This document shows, piece by piece, positions 1 to 12,114 of a DNA stretch of 64,000 nt. Location: NCBI GenBank assembly GCA_907163345.1, contig CAJQUN010000001.1, positions 1,860,001 to 1,924,000 on the forward strand, read 5' to 3'. The DNA comes from Haberlea rhodopensis (lineage: Eukaryota; Streptophyta; Magnoliopsida; Lamiales; Gesneriaceae). The notes under the pieces were generated by a model, which saw only the letters and a program-made list of their open reading frames with translations, ran no database searches and was not told where the DNA came from. How positions within the stretch are numbered: the stretch's first letter is position 1; each line of letters starts with the position of its first letter. The position numbers were made by a program, and so were the translations under genes.

Positions 1-1485
1 TTATTTATCATTATATCCCTATCATTACAATGTGTTACTTTCTTTACACTTTTATAACTTCCAACTTTTCCTCTTCCACGATTAATTGGTCAATTTTCAT
101 ACTAATTACTATTAGAAATTTAAATATAAAAATGTTAATGGAAAATAATTACTACATATTGATATTAAATTATCATTAATAATGCATTTTAATTAACATG
201 TTTACAATTTGATTTAATGAGCTTTAGAAATAAGAATAAGAAAATGGTCATGGAAGATAATAAACATTAGGATGAGAATAATAATAATAATAATTAAAAT
301 TATTAATTTCTCACTCCCATTTTGGAAATTCTAATAATGGAGTTAAAGTAATAATCAAGTAATTAGAAGTTTAATAATAAAGCAACTTCACCCATTTTTT
401 ATTATTTATTATGATAATTTATTTGATTGTTATATTTAAAATATTATTATGAAAATTATATAATTAGTTATGAAAATTTATTAATAATTAATCTATAAGT
501 TTATTTGAACTATATAATTAATTATACAAAATTATTTGATAATAACCCAAATTTAATTAATTAACTTATAACAACCAAAATAAAATGATTTTAACTTCAC
601 AACCACTTAAAATCAGAATATCTAATCATATAAAATAGTAATAATAACTCAGCTTATTTTCATAAATAGAAAATTTTAATAAGCATGTCCAAAAAAATAA
701 ATGTAATATTTTTAATTTTTTATATATAATCTCACGGAAACTACGTGCGTAGCACGTGCTTCGAACTAGTTAAGAATAAATACAAGAGAAACTACTTTGG
801 AACGTCAAAGGCTCTAGCACATAATTTTATTATCAGATGTTGCCTCTTCGGTAGCAACCAAAAACAGAATTGGATCAAACTGAATAAAGGATCCCTTCTT
901 GAAAAACCAGTTACATTTACAGGTAAATCATGTGATCAGACAATAATCACTTAAAAATGTGGACGTTTGAAACTACAGCACAAGTTCAACCAAGTAGTCA
1001 CATGCCCGCCAAACTGTAAAAACCGTATATTCAACTAAAATAATTTTGCTTTACGTCATACACTAGCTGCTGTTGAAATGGCCAACCTAATAAGACCCAA
1101 AGATGACAAGTAAAAATGAAACAGTTCAATATATGCTCTGTCAGTTAGCTGTTTCTGAAATACAATTTCAATGACAGTGACATGCATACAAATTACAAAG
1201 GGGACTTCAGCACAAATCTTTTACTTAAGTGCATGGAAATCAAAACGAAGTCCTACACATCGCAAGTATTTTCATCCAACAAAAAGAAAAACAAAAACAA
1301 AAGAATGGTACTTGCACATTCCGGTGATGACAATAAGGCTAGAATGAAAGGAAGGAAGATCGCACAATGTAAAGGAAAAGATCGAACCAAAAAAAATACC
1401 CTCAAAAAACACATAACACGCAGGCATAAAATCTGCAGGTTGCAGGAATTTAAGTCTAAAGAGAGAAAACAGACCGAGAGCCTGA
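1..1485. other. AT-rich intergenic DNA, no recognised gene
   Basis: Very AT-rich sequence, especially positions 1-740, with runs of ATA/AAT. No conserved coding signal was recognised on either strand. An open plus-strand frame at 1182-1547 is lysine-rich and low in complexity and matches no family I know. Positions 950-1485 could be the 3' untranslated part of a minus-strand transcript starting near 1620, but nothing proves this. Confidence 0.5.
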
Positions 1486-1620
1486 TTAATTGTAAGCGAA
1501 TTCTAACTTCCCAAAGAAATGCCTCCGACGGAGCATATAACCATTGAAACGCTGACGTCGGCGCTCAACGGAGAGTGGCTGCAGCGGCGGTGGAAAAGTG
1601 AGCCGTAGAAGAAGCGCCAT
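1486..1620 (-). CDS. Candidate 44-residue small ORF, unrecognised
   Basis: A minus-strand ATG at 1620 opens a 44-codon frame ending in TAA at 1486-1488. The product starts with MALLLRLTF, then a proline-rich stretch and a strongly basic middle (ERRRQR, LRRRHFFGKL). The segment is clearly more GC-rich than its AT-rich surroundings, as plant coding exons often are. An N-terminus of this kind, hydrophobic then arginine-rich, would suit an organelle-targeting peptide, so this may be a first exon whose partners are lost or unrecognised. It matches no family I know. It could equally be a chance frame inside a non-coding transcript. Confidence 0.2.
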   Translation of the reverse strand: MALLLRLTFPPPLQPLSVERRRQRFNGYMLRRRHFFGKLEFAYN

Positions 1621-4365
1621 AAATAATAAAGGTGTGGCATGAATCGCATGAACACAGAATGTGGATTATTTTATTTTTTTTTATCATGTACAATTACAAT
1701 TACAAAGTCAATGTCAAATACAAGTAATAAATACATTGAAAACTCAAACCAACTGAAAGTACAACAAACAACTCACTAAATAAAACTTACTACAACCCAA
1801 AGTACAACAAATATACCCAACTACAACCAATAATCACAAGGATTCAAAGCAATTACTGTTAACTTGCGTTGTATGAGATTCTATCTGTTGTTTATAGAAA
1901 AGAAATGATGAACGTCTTAAGTCGAGGCAAGTGAATAACACTTTGTCCTTAAGAAGAATTTGCCCCGCACGAGGTGCTTTCGGGTTTGTGGCAATCATCT
2001 CCTAAGATATAACAACTTTTGTAGCACACAAAATTACAAGAACATCAACCACAAACGTTGCAAACTCTCTTTTTCAAGAACTAATAAATATGATGCAGAA
2101 ATGCTTTTGATCTTGCTATTTCTTTGGGAATTTTGGGTGCAAAATTCGAAAATCTGATAATTAAATTCAATGATGGGATGTTGTATATATATTAGGCCAT
2201 AGAATGTCATCAAAAGGCTCCATTTGGAGGCAACCATTCATGAAAAATCACATTTTCACGCCAAATGGTACAATTGTTCAGAAAATTCACCGAACGGACG
2301 CCTAGGTGCAACACACACTACCTGGAAATAATTTTCCATGCAGTGAGGCGCCTAGGCGCATCCCCTACTGCCCGGGGTTTGTCCCGAGCAGTTTCAGTAA
2401 ATAAGCAGTATACACCTTTTTAGTTTGAAAATGCAGTTTATCTTATGATATTTTCAAAATAGATATTTTACCTCATATGGTTTGCAAAACATAACCCAGT
2501 GTTATCTTACATGAAGGGGGTGTTTTGCATTTATTTACAAACCATGGTGGGATAAACTACATGTTTTCAAAATAGAGATAGTAAACTGCATATTTTCAAA
2601 CACGGGAGTGTAAAATGCATATTTGGAAAATCACATAAATGTTTGTTGCCAAAACTCCAGGGAAATATCATATCATGTACTATCTTGTAAAGAAGACATA
2701 CTCTAGAGGGAGATTTTGGGAACTGATCTCCCAACAAATTTTTTTTTAAAAAAAATGACATCTCCAACTATTATTCATAACACTTGGGGAGATCATTTTC
2801 TTAAAAAAAAAAAAAAATTTCTTTCCAAGTCATTCATCAAAATTTTTCTAGGGAAGACTACTCGTCTCCTTGTGTTGATTTGGACAAAAAAAATTATTTT
2901 TGGGATAACACACACCAATTCTTCCCAAAATACATCAACAATATATAATAAAAACCTTAAACATAACATTGATAAAAAAAATATTCCAACAAAATTATAC
3001 TCCATATAAAATTTATTATACTTATACATTTATCTATTTACTAGTTTTTGTTGGCGCAGCACAAGGTACGGTGCAAGGTATCAGTATGTTGGTCAATTTT
3101 TTTTTCCTAATTTGACCAAAAATAACATTTCAAATGACTGACTTTAACAAACATTTTTAAAAAAACAACCATACTACCGTAATCGAATGGAAAAAAAATA
3201 ACCAAATGATTGACTCTAGCTTTTTTTAAAAAAAATTGGGCAGTGGCGAACGCAAGATTTTCGACAAGAAGGGGCAAACTCTACTTGAGTTTATAATACT
3301 GCTTTCCGGACTCACATCAGACTAAATACTATTTTTTATCGGTTTTTTATAATACTTAAACATAGCTCTGCATTAAGAAAATTAAACAAATAATATATAA
3401 AGATAACCTTTAGGTTTCTGTATAGGATGTGTTATTGTCCGAGCAGGATTACCTTTAGGTTCGCCCCAGGCTTAAGAATATTTTGTTGTATTAGTATGAT
3501 GTGTGGTTTTCCTTTCAATTTCTAAAAATAAAAACAAGTATCAGAATCTCAATTTATATCATTTTTTTAAATATCTAAAAGTATTTAACATAGATCACAT
3601 ATAACATTTGCATGAAAGATTTCCTTCAGAGTAGAGGAGGGCAAATGGTCCTAATAAGGTTCCCGAACCTATTATCAATAAAGGTCCTACGTAGAAAGGG
3701 CTTAGCAACAAGTAGAATACATGCACATGATTGTAGTAGTTAGAGGCAATGCTTGTTCATGTTGTTGACTAGCTTCATAACAATTGAAACTAGTCTTATT
3801 TTAGTATGACATAAGAACAAGAGCTCCTGAATTTGAACCCATCGATTGGTCTTGAATACATATATCTAGGAAACTATTTTCTAATGATTTAACGCTTGTT
3901 GATCTGGGGTAGTTATTTCTGAGCATCACTGAAATCATCGGTTGCTACTTCCCATCACCTTGAGGAACGTCTGGTTTTTATAAGCAGAAATCCAAATTTG
4001 ACGCAACATTATTTTATTTTTAAATAGAATAAATTCAGTGAATTTTAGTGTAAATTTTTTGAATTTAATATTGAACTAATTGTGTTAGTAACACAAAAAT
4101 AAATCAAAACTTTAATCATTCAAACCTGAAAATATACAATATTTTTGCGGAAGGGCAAATGCAATTACCTAAAGCATAAACTACAATGTCGAAAATTTTA
4201 AATCGCAAGCATAAATGGGTTCGTCCTTAACTGACTCAATGACTCTTGTATAAATTCTAATCGGACAAAGTGTAAATTACACATCCACGATAAAAAAAAT
4301 TCTAATCCCCTATAATAAATTTAAAAATAGTCTTCGAAAAAATTATTACCTGACTCTTGTATCAA
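1621..4365. other. Intergenic DNA with decayed repeats
   Basis: No gene was recognised. The stretch includes a short GC-rich segment with a repeated GCGCCTAGGCGC-like palindrome (about 2300-2390), poly-A/poly-T-rich DNA (2740-3240), and old repeat-like sequence at 3240-4365. The last part borders the LTR that starts at 4366 and contains its probable primer-binding site, so some of 3900-4365 may be decayed interior of that element. Confidence 0.4.
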
Positions 4366-4862
4366 TGCTAGCAACAAACTCTCAATGTTTGAGGCTTTGA
4401 GCACCGAGGAAGATGATCGATTGAAGGTGCGCAGTGGAATTGTTTCTTGCGCAGAGGACTTTGGGAGAAGGAGAAAGCAATTGGGATTTTGGGTCGAGAA
4501 ACCAGCTATTTATTTACTCGGTATATTTGTAAGGAATCCGACGAGCAAAACGCGGCGGAATAAAATAAAATTTTACATTCTAGCCATAAACCGATACAAA
4601 ATAATCATATCGGGTGATTAGAGTTATACGTTGTTTGATGCAGAAGAACATCCACGATTTCCATGAGTTGTATAGCAAAACTTCAAAGATTTGCCTTCAC
4701 AGTATCCACATGATCGAATCGATGAGGGATGTTGAAGTGATCAAGTTACTAGACTCGATAATTCAACCAAGATCCAAGAGAGAACGAAGTGACGGCTCCC
4801 TTTAGGTTAAAGACTTTTAATCATAATTAATGTCTAACGTATATCACCTAAACGTGCATATG

Positions 4863-4929
<67 letters not shown>

Positions 4930-5931
4930 ACGGCCCATTAGTTTATGATTAGGACTCTTCCTAATCAATTTAATTCATCCAATGAATTTAACTCCCTTTA
5001 TCGATTTAATTTTTTGTGTGACCCGTTAGGATCTTGCAATGTTGGCAATGACATAGAATCTTATTTTATGTCGCAAGCAATGAGCGGTATCTAGCAACAC
5101 ATCAAGTCTACCGAAGTTACAAGAATGATATTGACTCGACATTACCTATGTCATGTGATAATATTCACTATGTAACTTAATCCATTTGTCATAGGTGTTT
5201 AGATTAAACACGAGTCATGGAATAAGTCATGGAAGAGGTCATACTCGTATAGTTCAATATTTTATTTCTTGATCCGAGTAAACTAAAATAAACGAATAAG
5301 CTCGATAGCACATATCGACTCATTCGAGCATGGCCATGCATTTTAGTCTCACTTGATCAAGGGCCCAAACACTTCTCCTGTTATATAGGAGGGACAAATC
5401 CTATTTTGATCACTCAACATCCCTCTATATAATTCGTAGTATATCCAATGATTGTCTTTATAGTTTACCATGTTACAGGTAACGTTTGACAATATCAAGA
5501 TACACAACTCTTTATGTTGGGATCTCTGGTGATCTCAAGTCGTAAGTATTACATACACTATTATCACTATGATAATTGTTTATGACATTCATATAACAAT
5601 CCATGTAGCATTCTCATGGTGTGTCTGTCTAGTACATAGTTCTCTAACATGTACCTATGTGTTGATTCAATATCTCATATCCATGAACAAATTTATCAAT
5701 CAACACATACTAGTCTAAATGCATTATCATTATCATAATTCATGATAATACTTGACTAGTGACAATCTTTAAGTATAATACAATATTATTCTAAGGACAT
5801 TAATATATATTTATTCATATTACACTGATATTGGAATAATATATAATAATGAATTGCCATTAACGAAAATCATATTACAATGTATGCCAGAATCAATCAT
5901 CTGATGAGTTGTCTTAGGGCATATCCCAACA
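4366..5931 (-). mobile_element. Old LTR of a Ty1/copia-type element with adjacent PBS
   Basis: Read on the minus strand this segment starts TGTTGGGATATGCCC at 5931 and ends GTTGCTAGCA at 4366, giving TG...CA ends over 1566 bp. Directly after the minus-strand end comes TGATACAAGAGTCAGG, which agrees at about 12 of 16 positions with the initiator-methionine tRNA primer-binding site used by plant copia elements. The TGTTGGGATATGCCC opening is familiar from plant copia LTRs. No second LTR, gag or pol was seen, so this looks like the 5' LTR of an otherwise lost element. The left end is inferred from the PBS and could be slightly off. The LTR contains the TA microsatellite at 4869-4922. Confidence 0.5.
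4869..4922. repeat. (TA)n microsatellite
   Basis: About 27 uninterrupted TA units inside the old copia-type LTR. Simple sequence repeat, likely length-variable. Confidence 0.95.
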
Positions 5932-6788
5932 ATATTGAGGGTAAGAGTAAACAAATATGATTATCACGCGAGCTCATGCCTGAGGCTATCGTTCACTATG
6001 TTCACTCTCGCTCTCTTCCTCTATATTCACTACACTACGTGTAGTTCAAATATCCTCCTTTCTCTTAAGGGATGAAGGCTTACAACATTCGCCTTCGAGC
6101 CAATTACATGGGCTTGGGGGAATTTTTTTTTAAAAGAATACAATTCTAAGGGGGCAATCTATAATTTTGGGAGGACAAAATACAATTTTAGGGATAATTT
6201 TTTGACGGAGTTCACTTGTCCTCCCTTACATGGCTGCAAGTCCACCCTTGATTACAGCATGTCTTGAATCGTGCAAGGATGGGGAGGAATTGCAGAACAA
6301 AAGAGAGGAAAAAAAGTAGGAAATCCTTTTTGGCGTCAATTTCTTATTTCCAGTTTGCGAATTTCAATTTAACTTCAACCCGCTTACCACTAAAAACAAT
6401 GAATGAAAGGAGTTATTTTAAGGATCTTATCATTTGTCTCATACGAACTAAATTCAAAATCATGTTCTTCCATAATTATCAATGAATGATTTCACTTGGA
6501 ATAAATGAAACACCTACTATTAATTAGTTTTAAGAAGGCTTTCACATGCCTATACAATCCTTTGCACCATTTTTTTTAAATAAAGGTGTCACGATGCCAC
6601 TTATTTTATTGATAAAGATTAACAGTACTAGGTTGGACTAGACCAATACCCCTTGTACTGTAAAACATGAGTCTGTATTATAACGGAATCCTCACTGCTT
6701 GACAAAATTACAGCCGAAACAAGATAACCATCTAAATCTATTGCACCATTTTATTTAATTAAAGCGCATTATTTGCTTTCAACATAAT
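5932..6788. other. Intergenic DNA downstream of the chitinase gene
   Basis: No gene was recognised. The segment includes low-complexity repeat-like DNA around 6110-6250. Positions of about 6700-6788 would be the 3' untranslated region of the minus-strand chitinase gene; a TTTATT stretch near 6750 reads AATAAA on the minus strand. Confidence 0.4.
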
Positions 6789-8043
6789 TCAGCACCTAAG
6801 ATTGGTGCCAGGATCAACCCCAAGCTGATTGCAATAATCTTTGAAATACTGGACACGAGCCTCAATAGCGCTCGGGTTAGCCCCTTTACACTCTTGCTGA
6901 CCGTTAATGGCTCGAATCGTGGCCCCAAAATCCTGTCGAGAAGTTATAGCATCGTGACAATTTTTCATCCAAAACCAAAGGGCCGACTTGAATGATATGA
7001 CCACATCAGTGGCCACGATTTCGGGGTTATTCAGTCCATTGAAACCTATGGCTTTTCCAGCTTCACCGTAGTTGAAATTCCATGATAGGTTCAAGGGACC
7101 TCGCCCATGATAACTCTTGTTTGTTGCGCATGGATATTGAATATTACTCTTGTCACAATAGTCAATAGATGAGATTCCATACGGCTCCTCCTCTATGGAA
7201 CACATATCTGCATTGGAATTAGAGCACAACTAAGATATCAAGAATTACCGTTAGAGCTGTCAAAACGGGTTAGCCCGCCCAACCCACTATCCAAATGGGT
7301 TTGACCCATTTGGGCACGCCTACAAGTGGGTTGGAAAAGACCCAATGCAACTCAACCCGGGATTAGTCGCGGTATTAATAAATCGTATTTGAATTAACTA
7401 TTCCAAATTTTATTATACATTAATTAACTTATCAAACTCGAAGGCCAACCCACCCAAACCCGCTAACCCAAACGGGCTGGCCCGTTTAGAGGCGAGCTGG
7501 AATTTCTTGGCTCAACCCATTTATTTGGCGTGTCGAGTTGGCCAACCCGACGAACCCAACCAATTTTGACATCGCTTGTTACCTCGTCAAAGTTTAAATT
7601 TTGTGTGTGTAAGAAATCTTACAGCCAGTTTCGTGAGTGACATGCGCAAAGAATGCAGCAATTTCACGCTTCAAATTGTCAGTAGAGACAGTGGAGCCAA
7701 AGTTTGGATAAGAATCAACAGCTTGAAGAAAGGCCGCCCGATTATAGAACACCCTACCAGGACAACTTTCAATGGCTTGATTAGCAATCCCATAAAAGAA
7801 TGTGTTCGTCACTATATCAGAAACTTTGATTATATTATCATTTATGAACGAGTAACATGGGCCGGATTTGCATCCCTTGCCACAATAAGCGTTAGTAGAA
7901 CCACAATAGCCATATTGGCTGCAGCACAGATTCTGTGCGCAGCCGCAGTTCTGGCTTAAAGCCAATGTCCAGATGATAGAGGGAATCAGAGCTAGCATGA
8001 TATATAATGCTAGAACAGATACTTTTGGGACGTAAAGTGCCAT
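6789..8043 (-). CDS. Class IV chitinase (GH19) with chitin-binding domain
   Basis: Secreted endochitinase predicted to hydrolyse beta-1,4 N-acetylglucosamine polymers, a defence or programmed-cell-death enzyme of the EP3 type. Exon 1 is 8043-7623 and exon 2 is 7207-6789; joined through TGTAAG and GCAG splice sites they encode 279 residues, a normal class IV length. A signal peptide covers about residues 1-30. A hevein-type chitin-binding domain covers about 31-63 with eight cysteines (33, 35, 40, 41, 47, 54, 58, 63). The GH19 domain runs from about 74 to 279. The catalytic glutamate is in HETG (E138), and the splice rebuilds YMCSIEEE, giving the second acid at E147. The ATG at 8043 is chosen because it starts the signal peptide; an upstream in-frame ATG at 8106 would precede it with polar sequence. 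Odd points: the usual YYGRGPIQIS motif reads YHGRGPLNLS (H174, N180), changing residues at the substrate cleft. The gene is otherwise intact. Confidence 0.93.
7252..7578. mobile_element. hAT-like MITE inside the chitinase intron
   Basis: The chitinase intron (7208-7622) is mostly one insert beginning AGAGCTGTCAAAACGGG and ending, as reverse complement, with a related TGTCAAAATTGG. It is rich in GGGTTRGCCCG-type words and complementary blocks at its two ends. Flanks read TTACCG and TTACCTC, consistent with a decayed 8-bp target duplication. These are hallmarks of hAT-derived MITEs. It has no coding capacity. Confidence 0.6.
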
Positions 8044-8118
8044 TTTTAGTGCAAATGATTGATTAGTAGGAGAGAGAGATGTAGTGTTGTGGGAGTAAAA
8101 GAGCAAGGAGTGAGGGAA

Positions 8119-8126
8119 ATATATAG
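8119..8126 (-). promoter_or_regulatory. Probable TATA box of the chitinase gene
   Basis: The minus strand reads CTATATATTT about 75-85 bases upstream of the chitinase ATG at 8043, a usual TATA-box distance with a short 5' leader. Motif and spacing only. Confidence 0.5.
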
Positions 8127-9136
8127 TGTTAGAAATGAAATGAAGGTGGAGTGCAGCAACATTTTGTTAAGAGTATTGTAGGAAAATATAAGGTGATCCT
8201 TGCAATGCACATTGTTTGTGTAGGTGATCTACGAAATTAAACTTAAATCACAACTAATTCTCTCCATATTTTTTTTTCTTCTAGATCCTTCATTGGAGAG
8301 AGGGAGAGTAGGGGTGGCAATGGTTGATCATGACCACCATATTACATATGTATGATAAAAAAAACTCGATGTACGAAGCTCTTGTTATACGCGGAGTATG
8401 GGAAGAGGTCAGACCACTTTGGGACTATGATAAATAATATAAATTTATAAAATTCATTATCACATTACAAGTAAACTTCTTCCACCAATATTTGATTTAA
8501 CTTTGGGAAAGACTAATTTTAATCTGCTCTGGACTAGAAGAAAAGAGAGGCATCGATGCTTATAATTGCATATATATAATTGAAGGACAATAATACATAT
8601 ATATGCTATTATTAAATGGAAAAACTTGCAAATTAACATAGTGAGAATTGCAAAACTCCAATTATTAATATTGAATTAATAATACTATGTGAATTAAATA
8701 CTGGAGTTTTATAATCATAATATGCTATCTGAATCGATAAAAAGAGAGAGAAATTTATAATTCTAATCACCAAAACTGCAATATCGTTACATCGTAAATA
8801 CATGATTTTTCGTTCCACTTATAGTGAAAAAGATGAGGGACCACGCGCATCGCGCGAGCTTCAAGCACCGGGTTTACTCCCTTTTTACAGTGAAAAACAT
8901 GAGGGATCTTTCTTATATGTAATTACGTGGGATATTCATTTATTTGCTTCTAAAGAACAACATACTTCTTTCTTCGTTGACCATTATTATCAGAGGATGA
9001 TGCTCCAACATAAGATACATGCATTTGAAGGGTTTATCTGATGTTACCCATAATGTTAGCATCCTTAGAGGCTTGGATTGCTGCAAGTTCCACAACACGG
9101 GATTGCGACATGTAGCATGAGAGAATCACATTGAAG
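8127..9136. other. Chitinase upstream and intergenic DNA
   Basis: No gene was recognised. The first few hundred bases would be the promoter region of the chitinase gene. Positions 9010-9136, read on the minus strand together with DNA right of the hAT element, form a short coding-like frame (see findings). Confidence 0.4.
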
Positions 9137-9144
9137 ATGCTAGC
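9137..9144. repeat. hAT target-site duplication, left copy
   Basis: ATGCTAGC, identical to 12115-12122. An 8-bp duplication is diagnostic of hAT insertion. Confidence 0.9.
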
Positions 9145-12114
9145 TAGGGGTGCTTATTGGCTTGAACCGGTCCGGTCCGGACCGGAACAGGCCGGTTCCG
9201 GGACCGTTAAGGTCGGAACCGGTCCGGTCCGGTAAGGAACCGGATCGGTCCCGGTTCCGGGCCGATCCGGTCCGTTTTTTTTTCCGTATGTTTTTTTTAA
9301 GAAAAAATTTTCAAAAACTTTTATTTATTTTTTATTTAATGTTGTAAATGGTTCCCCAATATTCATCACAAATTCAATATATTTCTTCTTCATTTCATAA
9401 TATAGATGCATACAAATAATTGTAAAGATATAGCAATTAAATCAAAATAAAAAAATATTGCTGTTTAGCACTCTTCATAATTGATAAGTATTGTTTTTGC
9501 GTTATCTTCTTCTTGCTCGTCATAATGGTTTACGAATTCGTCAACCACCCCATCTCTTCTATTCTTACATTCTGCTTCAAACCAATCTTTAAGTAACGTG
9601 AGCATGCATAACGAATCAGTAGAGAGACTACTTCCGTATTCTCCAATAATTCGGCCACATGTTGAGAATGCAGATTCAGAAGCGACGCTTGAAGCTTGTA
9701 CCACATACACGTCTCTAGCCATTTTGGCTAAGATGGGGGAATTGTGCCGCATTTGACTTCTACCATTGTAACACGTCGAAGTTGTCTTCCGTTACAAATT
9801 GATAATTCAGATAAATTTGCAACTCAGTCGACGTGCTAGTGGAAGCTCCTTTTCCCTTAAGTTTTTTCCTGCCCAGCAGTCTAAGCAAATTGATGCCCCC
9901 ACCTTTAGTTTGAGCTTGTGGTTGTTCTGCAGCAGACCTTTGTTGCGATGATTCACTTGCCTGTTGATTATAATACAATTGAAACATATTTTGGAGAGAT
10001 TGCATTGTAGACGTCTTTTGATCGTCAACAACCTTCCCCAAAAATTTAGCATAATATTCAAAAAATATCTCAAATGAAGATAAACATTGACTAGGATCTA
10101 GCAATGTTGCGATGCATTGCACGTGTGGTATTTGTTCCCAATATTTTATAAATTTAGTTTCCATTGCATTAACAAAAGCATGCAAGTCATAGTCATCTCT
10201 AAATTCTATAAACTTATCAAACATATTAAATACTAAAGGAAGAAAATAAACGGAAGTTGGATAAGTAACACCGGAGAAGCGTTCCGCCGCTTCTTTGAAA
10301 GTACCTAACAATGATACACAATTTTCAACAAATTCCCAATCCTCATTAGTCAAATAAATACTATCATCGCTATCAGGCATTTGATATGAATTATAAAATT
10401 GAGTTAAAATATCTTTGTAAGGTAACATAACATTCAACATATTGTACAACGAATTCCACCTAGTTTCTATTGGTGATGGAAAAAGAAGATGCTTTAAACC
10501 ATTAGATAAACATAATTGTTTCCAATCGCGCTTTACACGGCTCGTGCGTAACCATTTAGCGCAGTATTTCATTTTGTCAATACATGCTGAGTGATTGTCC
10601 TCATAACCAACTTTAACAGCTAAATTAATCACATGACATGCACATCTAACATGAAAAAAAACACCATCAAGAATTGGTTTCAGATAGGTATTTAAATCAT
10701 GCATCGCAGCATTGTTATTCGCTGCATTGTCTAATGTGATCGAAAATACCTTATCCTGAATTCCATAATGTCTACAAGTGTTGAATACATATTTAGCAAT
10801 TACATAACCAGTATGTGCACAATCTAACTCATCTAAAGACAAAATCCGTTTTTGCATACACCAATTATCATCAATCCAATGACAAGTGACAACAAGATAT
10901 GAATCTGAATTTACATTTTTCCAAATATCGGTTGTTAAGCTAACCCTACAAGGCAAACTAGAAAGATGTTGAAACAATGTATTTCTATATTCAACAAATA
11001 CGTCCATACAATTTCTTTTTAGTGTGTGCCTGGAAATATGTTTAAACATGGGTTGTATAGACGAAGCAAATTCAATAAAACCAGCATGTTCAGCTTATAT
11101 AAAAGGTAGTTCACATCTAATCACATATCTAACAAGCGACCTACGGTTAATTTCAGCAGTTAAAATAAAATTCGTGCCAGTGAGAACATTAATTTGTGCT
11201 TGTGTTGCTTCTCGACCTAATGGTTGTAATGTTGTCTCATCAAAATTATGTTTTTTTACTAAGTGTTTTTTAAATGTTCAAGTGCCTCAATTGGAACCAC
11301 CAGCTTTATATGAATATTGCATTTTACATAATTTACATATTGCAACAGATTCATTAGTACCTTCTTTTTGACCGAGTTCAAAGTGATCCCATATCTTACT
11401 TCTTTTGGCACGAGTCGGTACTCGCTGCTGTAGTGGCTCCGGATGACTCCACTTGTTGTCTCTCTTGGGCTTGGGCAGCAGGAGGTTCGACAGGTTGCTC
11501 GGGTTGTTGCGGTTCGACATTCATAGAGGAACCACCAACATTGAGGTCAGCAAAAAAATCATAACTTTCATTTAACTCAGGTATTGGTATGGGCAAATTC
11601 ATTGCCGAAGATGAACTCAGTGATAGACGACCCGGGACGAGACCCCGACTACGACCCCGGCTACGACCAGCGCCGCTGCTAGATGAAGATGCCATTATTA
11701 TATATAAATTGTAGATAACACAATTGAGAGGAAAATATGAGATTGAAGTATAGAATTGTGAGAAGAATGGATTGTGAGAAGAATGAATTGTGAGAAAAAG
11801 AATGAAAAATATGCACATATTTATAGATTTCAAAAAAAAAAAAAAATTAAAATTAAAAAAAAAAAGAAACTGAACGTTGGAAACGGCTTTATAGCCGTTG
11901 CCATGCTGAACAAATAAAAAAAAATTATTATTATTTTTTTTAAAATGTAACCGGTTCCGGTTCCAGAACTGGTAGCACCGAAACCGGTGGTACCGGTTTG
12001 GATTTAAAAAACCGCCTCGGACCGGTTCGATACCGGTTCCGGTTTCGGACCGACTAACCGGTCCGGTTTCGGACGGACCGGGTCCGGATCGACCCGGTCC
12101 GATAAGCACCCCTA
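9145..12114 (-). mobile_element. hAT-superfamily DNA transposon, complete ends
   Basis: A 2970-bp element bounded by TAGGGGTGCTTATTGG on the left and, inverted, TAGGGGTGCTTATCGG on the right: 13 matching bases, one mismatch, then two more matches. It is flanked by perfect ATGCTAGC 8-bp duplications. Both subterminal zones (about 9165-9275 and 11948-12108) are dense in CCGGTCC/GGACCGG words, the kind of subterminal repeat that hAT transposase binds. The single transposase gene runs leftward. It is interrupted by several stops and frameshifts, so the copy could not move on its own, although its ends look usable by a transposase supplied from elsewhere. Confidence 0.93.
9465..11695 (-). pseudogene. 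hAT transposase (BED zinc finger, RICESLEEPER-like), broken
   Basis: Reading from ATG 11695: a serine/arginine-rich N-terminus (MASSSSSGAGRSRGR), then after a frameshift near 11420-11440 a BED zinc finger (KIWDHFE, then CKLCKMQYSYKAGGSN). The catalytic region follows (11049-9763, with TTDIWKN and TLDNAANN), and after a second frameshift near 9732, in a run of five C, the C-terminal hAT dimerisation domain (ASSVASESAFSTCGR, SSLSTDSL). In-frame stops lie at 11287-11289 (in place of a conserved Trp), 11278-11280, 11095-11097 and 9760-9762 (in place of a Trp). Domain order and length fit plant zinc-finger-BED RICESLEEPER-type transposases, some of which are domesticated, but the number of lesions shows this copy is dead. 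Confidence 0.92.

Noticed and set aside
745..954. Open frame of 69 codons near the left end
   Set aside because: Its composition does not resemble a known family, it has no neighbours or splice context, and it lies in AT-rich DNA; chance frame.
1182..1547. 121-codon lysine-rich frame on the plus strand
   Set aside because: Low complexity and poly-lysine driven by A-rich DNA; it overlaps the antisense candidate at 1486-1620 and has no recognisable domain.
9150..9347. Arg/Pro/Gly-rich 65-codon frame
   Set aside because: Translation of CCGGTCC subterminal repeats of the hAT element, not a protein.
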